Below, in pieces: positions 23,773 through 26,277 of a stretch of 26,277 nt of DNA. Under the pieces are notes generated by a model that had not been told where the DNA came from, did not search any database, and saw only the letters and a list, made by a program, of their open reading frames with translations. Position 1 is the stretch's first letter; each line of letters opens with the position of its first letter. Made by a program: the position numbers and the translations under genes. The stretch is from Firmicutes bacterium UBA4975 (GTDB lineage: Bacteria; Bacillota; Proteinivoracia; UBA4975): NCBI GenBank assembly GCA_002397155.1, contig DGZR01000019.1, positions 661 through 26,937 of the forward strand, given 5' to 3'.

Positions 23773-23976
23773 GTGCCCAGAGTCGAGTTTGACCGCGAAC
23801 GCTGCAAGGGTTGCGAACTCTGCGTCAGTGTCTGTCCCACCAAAATTATCTTCATGGACGAGGCGATCAACAAAAAAGGTTACAAAGTGGCCACCGTGCA
23901 GGAAATGGATAAGTGCATCGGCTGTGCCAACTGCGCTCGCATCTGCCCTGATACAGTAATCAAAGTCTACAAGTAA
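23773..23976 (+). CDS. 2-oxoacid:ferredoxin oxidoreductase, delta (2[4Fe-4S] ferredoxin) subunit
   Basis: This 67-residue ferredoxin-like subunit has two complete CxxCxxCxxxCP motifs (CKGCELCVSVCP and CIGCANCARICP). It starts at GTG 23773 behind AAGGAGGTT. It is the first of four subunit genes of the 2-oxoacid:ferredoxin oxidoreductase and carries electrons from the thiamine-diphosphate site to free ferredoxin. The four-separate-subunit layout (delta, alpha, beta, gamma) is that of Vor/Kor-type enzymes. Confidence 0.92.
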   Translation: MPRVEFDRERCKGCELCVSVCPTKIIFMDEAINKKGYKVATVQEMDKCIGCANCARICPDTVIKVYK

Positions 23977-23996
23977 GAAAAAAAGGAGGGATAGAA

Positions 23997-25058
23997 ATGG
24001 CCAAGCAATTGATGAAGGGTAATGAGGCCATAGGCGAGGCGGCCATCCAGGCCGGCTGCCGCTACTTCTTTGGCTACCCCATTACCCCCCAAAATGAAGT
24101 GCCGGAATACATGTCCCGGCGTTTGCCAGAAGTGGGCGGCGTTTTCCTGCAGGCTGAAAGCGAAGTGGCCGCCATCAACATGGTCTACGGCGCCGCCGGG
24201 GCCGGGGCCCGGGTGATGACATCCTCCTCCAGTCCCGGCATCAGCCTGAAACAAGAAGGCATTTCCTATATCGCCGGTTCGGAGCTGCCCTGTCTGATCA
24301 TCAACATCATCCGGGGAGGACCTGGCCTGGGCGGCATCCAGCCGGCTCAGTCCGACTACTTCCAAGCCACCAAGGGCGGTGGCCACGGCGATTACAACCT
24401 CTTTGTCTTCGCCCCCGCCAGCATTCAAGAAATGGTGGACCTGATCATGGAATCCTTTGACATCGCCGACTACTACCGCAATCCGGTGATGATCTTGGGG
24501 GACGGCACCCTGGGCCAGATGATGGAACCGGTGGAGTTTAAGGCCCCGAAAAAGCGGGACCTGCCCCCCAAGGACTGGGCCACTACCGGCTGCGTCGGGA
24601 GAGAGCCCAACGTCATCAACTCCCTTTCCCTGGTGGCGGAAAACCTGGAACGGCATAATTGGCGGCTCCAGGAAAAATACAAGCACATGAAGGAAAACGA
24701 GCAGCGCTGGGAGCTCTACAAAACTGAGGACGCCGAGTTGGTCATGGTGGCTTACGGCACCACCGCCCGAATCGTCAAGAGCGTGGTAAACAAGCTGCGG
24801 GAGCAGGGGATAAAGGCTGGCCTGCTCAGGCCGATCACCATCTTCCCCTACCCGGTAAAGGCCTTTGCCCTGCTGCCGGAAACGGTAAAAGCTTTCTTGA
24901 CGGTGGAGATGAGCGCCGGCCAGATGGTGGAAGACGTGCGCCTGGCCGTCAACGGGAAAAACCCCGTCCATTTTTGCGGCCGCACCGGCGGCGTCATTCC
25001 CACCCCGGCGGAAATCACCAAGGTCGCTATGGAAATTATGGGAGGTGAGCCCAGATGA
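23997..25058 (+). CDS. vorB: 2-oxoacid:ferredoxin oxidoreductase alpha subunit (VorB-like)
   Basis: This 353-residue alpha subunit has the pyrimidine-binding domain of thiamine-diphosphate enzymes (about 1-230: GNEAIGEAAIQAG, FGYPITPQNEVPEYM, FLQAESEVAAINMVYGAAGAG, TSSSSPGISLKQEG). This is followed by a transketolase C-terminal-like domain (about 245-350). These blocks are those of VorB, the ketoisovalerate oxidoreductase subunit; 2-oxoglutarate or indolepyruvate enzymes are the alternatives. The operon context of leucine dehydrogenase, ptb and buk favours branched-chain 2-oxoacids. The ATG at 23997 follows AGGAGGG. Confidence 0.9.
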   Translation: MAKQLMKGNEAIGEAAIQAGCRYFFGYPITPQNEVPEYMSRRLPEVGGVFLQAESEVAAINMVYGAAGAGARVMTSSSSPGISLKQEGISYIAGSELPCLIINIIRGGPGLGGIQPAQSDYFQATKGGGHGDYNLFVFAPASIQEMVDLIMESFDIADYYRNPVMILGDGTLGQMMEPVEFKAPKKRDLPPKDWATTGCVGREPNVINSLSLVAENLERHNWRLQEKYKHMKENEQRWELYKTEDAELVMVAYGTTARIVKSVVNKLREQGIKAGLLRPITIFPYPVKAFALLPETVKAFLTVEMSAGQMVEDVRLAVNGKNPVHFCGRTGGVIPTPAEITKVAMEIMGGEPR

Positions 25059-25801
25059 AAGTTGTCTTTGAACGGCCCACAGCCCTGACCGATAAACAGA
25101 CCCACTACTGCCCCGGCTGCACCCACGGCATCATCCACCGCCTGGTGGCGGAAAGCATCGACGAACTGGAGGTGCGGGAAAAGACCATCGGTGTGGCTTC
25201 GGTGGGCTGCTCCGTTTTGGCCTACGATTACTTCAACCTGGACATGCAGCAGGCTGCTCACGGCCGGGCCCCGGCGGTGGCCACCGGCATCAAGCGGGTC
25301 CATCCGGACAAGGTCGTCTTCACTTACCAAGGGGACGGCGACCTGGCCTCAATCGGCATGGCGGAAATCGTCCACGCCGCCGCCCGGGGGGAAAAGATCA
25401 CCGTCATTTTCGTCAACAACACGATTTACGGCATGACCGGCGGCCAGATGGCCCCCACCTCCTTGGTCGGGCAAAAGACCACCACCTCGCCCCTGGGCCG
25501 TAAAGCCGAGCATTGCGGCTACCCCATCCGCATGGCCGAGCTCCTCTCCACCCTCCAGGGGGCGGTGTCGGTGGCCCGGGTCTCCGTTCACGACATCCCC
25601 AACATCATCAAGGCAAAAAAGGCGATTAAAAAGGCCTTTGAAACCCAGATCAAGGGCGAAGGCTTCGCCATCGTAGAGGTCCTTTCCACCTGTCCCACTA
25701 ACTGGGGCCTGCCCCCCTTGGACGCCCTCAAGTGGCTGAAAGAAAACATGATCCCCTACTACCCGCTGGGGGAATACCGCACTCCCGGGGAGGTGAAGTA
25801 A
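25055..25801 (+). CDS. vorA: 2-oxoacid:ferredoxin oxidoreductase beta (thiamine diphosphate-binding) subunit
   Basis: This 248-residue beta subunit has the diphosphate/Mg-binding block GDGDLASIGMAEI (about residues 93-105) leading to NNTIYGMTGGQMAPT, the usual ThDP motif of this family. CPGCTHGI near the N-terminus is also conserved. It overlaps vorB by four bases (ATGA). The vorA symbol follows methanogen usage, where VorA is the ThDP subunit. It catalyses oxidative decarboxylation of 2-oxoacids to acyl-CoA, CO2 and reduced ferredoxin together with the alpha, gamma and delta subunits. Confidence 0.9.
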   Translation: MKVVFERPTALTDKQTHYCPGCTHGIIHRLVAESIDELEVREKTIGVASVGCSVLAYDYFNLDMQQAAHGRAPAVATGIKRVHPDKVVFTYQGDGDLASIGMAEIVHAAARGEKITVIFVNNTIYGMTGGQMAPTSLVGQKTTTSPLGRKAEHCGYPIRMAELLSTLQGAVSVARVSVHDIPNIIKAKKAIKKAFETQIKGEGFAIVEVLSTCPTNWGLPPLDALKWLKENMIPYYPLGEYRTPGEVK

Positions 25802-26277
25802 GTGGCTGAAATGATCTTTGCCGGCTTCGGCGGCCAGGGCGTCATGTCCATGGGCATGATGGTGACCTACGCCGGTATGCTGGAAAACAAAAACGTCTCC
25901 TGGATCCCCTCATACGGCCCGGAAATGCGGGGCGGCACCGCCAACTGCGCCGTCGTCGTCACCCCCGAAGAAATTGGCTCGCCGATAATCACCGAGCCCG
26001 ACGTGGTGGTGGCCATGAACCTGCCCTCCTTGACCAAGTTTGAACCCACCCTAAAGGCAGGGGGCACCCTGATCTACAACTCTTCCCTCATCGAGCGGGA
26101 TGGGGGCCGGGAGGACATCACCGTCATCGCCGTCCCGGCCAACGACCTGGCCAACGAGCTGGGCAACACCCGGGTGGCCAACATGGTGGTCATGGGCACC
26201 CTGCTGGCCCAGACCAAGATCGTCAACCGGGATTCCATCCAGGAAGCCCTGCGCAAAGTCTTGCCCGCCCATCGCCA
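25802..26277 (+). CDS. 2-oxoacid:ferredoxin oxidoreductase gamma subunit, cut off by window end
   Basis: The frame opens at GTG 25802 (one base after vorA ends; GGGAGGTGA just upstream) and runs off the window after about 158 codons. The start AEMIFAGFGGQGVMSMG and the SYGPEMRGGTANC block are characteristic of the gamma domain (POR gamma/IOR beta fold) of these oxidoreductases. The visible part covers most of the usual 175-190 residues. It completes the four-subunit enzyme and shows that the operon reaches the right edge. Confidence 0.9.
   Translation, partial: MAEMIFAGFGGQGVMSMGMMVTYAGMLENKNVSWIPSYGPEMRGGTANCAVVVTPEEIGSPIITEPDVVVAMNLPSLTKFEPTLKAGGTLIYNSSLIERDGGREDITVIAVPANDLANELGNTRVANMVVMGTLLAQTKIVNRDSIQEALRKVLPAHR

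Noticed and set aside
1..26277. CRISPR arrays, insertion sequences, phage genes, tRNA or rRNA genes
   Set aside because: I saw no regularly spaced repeats, transposase or integrase motifs, attachment-site duplications or tRNA-like cloverleaf in reading the sequence.

Overview
The window is a G+C-rich (roughly 60 %, by eye), spore-forming, anaerobic Clostridia-type chromosome segment. All genes read left to right. The evidence is spo0A and spoIVB, the Nfn transhydrogenase beside folD, several ferredoxin-linked enzymes, and the ispA / OLE RNA / oapA / dxs arrangement known from extremophilic and anaerobic Firmicutes. From memory, the nfnA-nfnB-folD order resembles the Moorella thermoacetica locus, so a Moorella-like or thermophilic Peptococcaceae-like organism is plausible, but the genus cannot be settled from this sequence.

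Region 1 (1-4656) is a tightly overlapping run: 3' end of nfnA, nfnB, folD, xseA, xseB, ispA. It links electron bifurcation, one-carbon metabolism, exonuclease VII and prenyl diphosphate synthesis. Region 2 (about 4657-5975) holds a ~0.6 kb structured non-coding stretch that I call OLE RNA from its position and structure, followed by the gene for its membrane partner OapA. Region 3 (5978-11783) continues with dxs, tlyA, an unrecognised membrane protein with a possible nuclease-like core, nadK and recN. The argR gene often found between nadK and recN is absent.

Region 4 (11808-14182) is the sporulation pair spoIVB and spo0A. Each has its own candidate promoter (sigma-G-like for spoIVB, sigma-H-like for spo0A) and a strong intrinsic terminator. 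The spoIVB terminator lies inside the reading frame, upstream of the stop codon. Region 5 (14224-17550) is a steA-steB-GT2-MraY/WecA-like cluster, probably concerned with cell envelope and division.

Region 6 (17551-26277) is an amino-acid fermentation operon behind a candidate extended -10 promoter and a ~180 nt structured leader. It encodes a phenylalanine-dehydrogenase-like enzyme, a divergent butyrate kinase, phosphate butyryltransferase, a leucine dehydrogenase, a second butyrate kinase, an orphan P-loop ATPase and a four-subunit 2-oxoacid:ferredoxin oxidoreductase (last subunit cut by the window end). Together these would deaminate branched-chain and possibly aromatic amino acids, oxidise the 2-oxoacids to acyl-CoA with reduction of ferredoxin, and recover ATP through acyl phosphates.

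The best candidates for something undescribed are the structured leader upstream of region 6, the paired dehydrogenase/kinase layout with its orphan ATPase, the terminator-before-stop at spoIVB, and the membrane protein between tlyA and nadK. OLE RNA is remarkable but already known.
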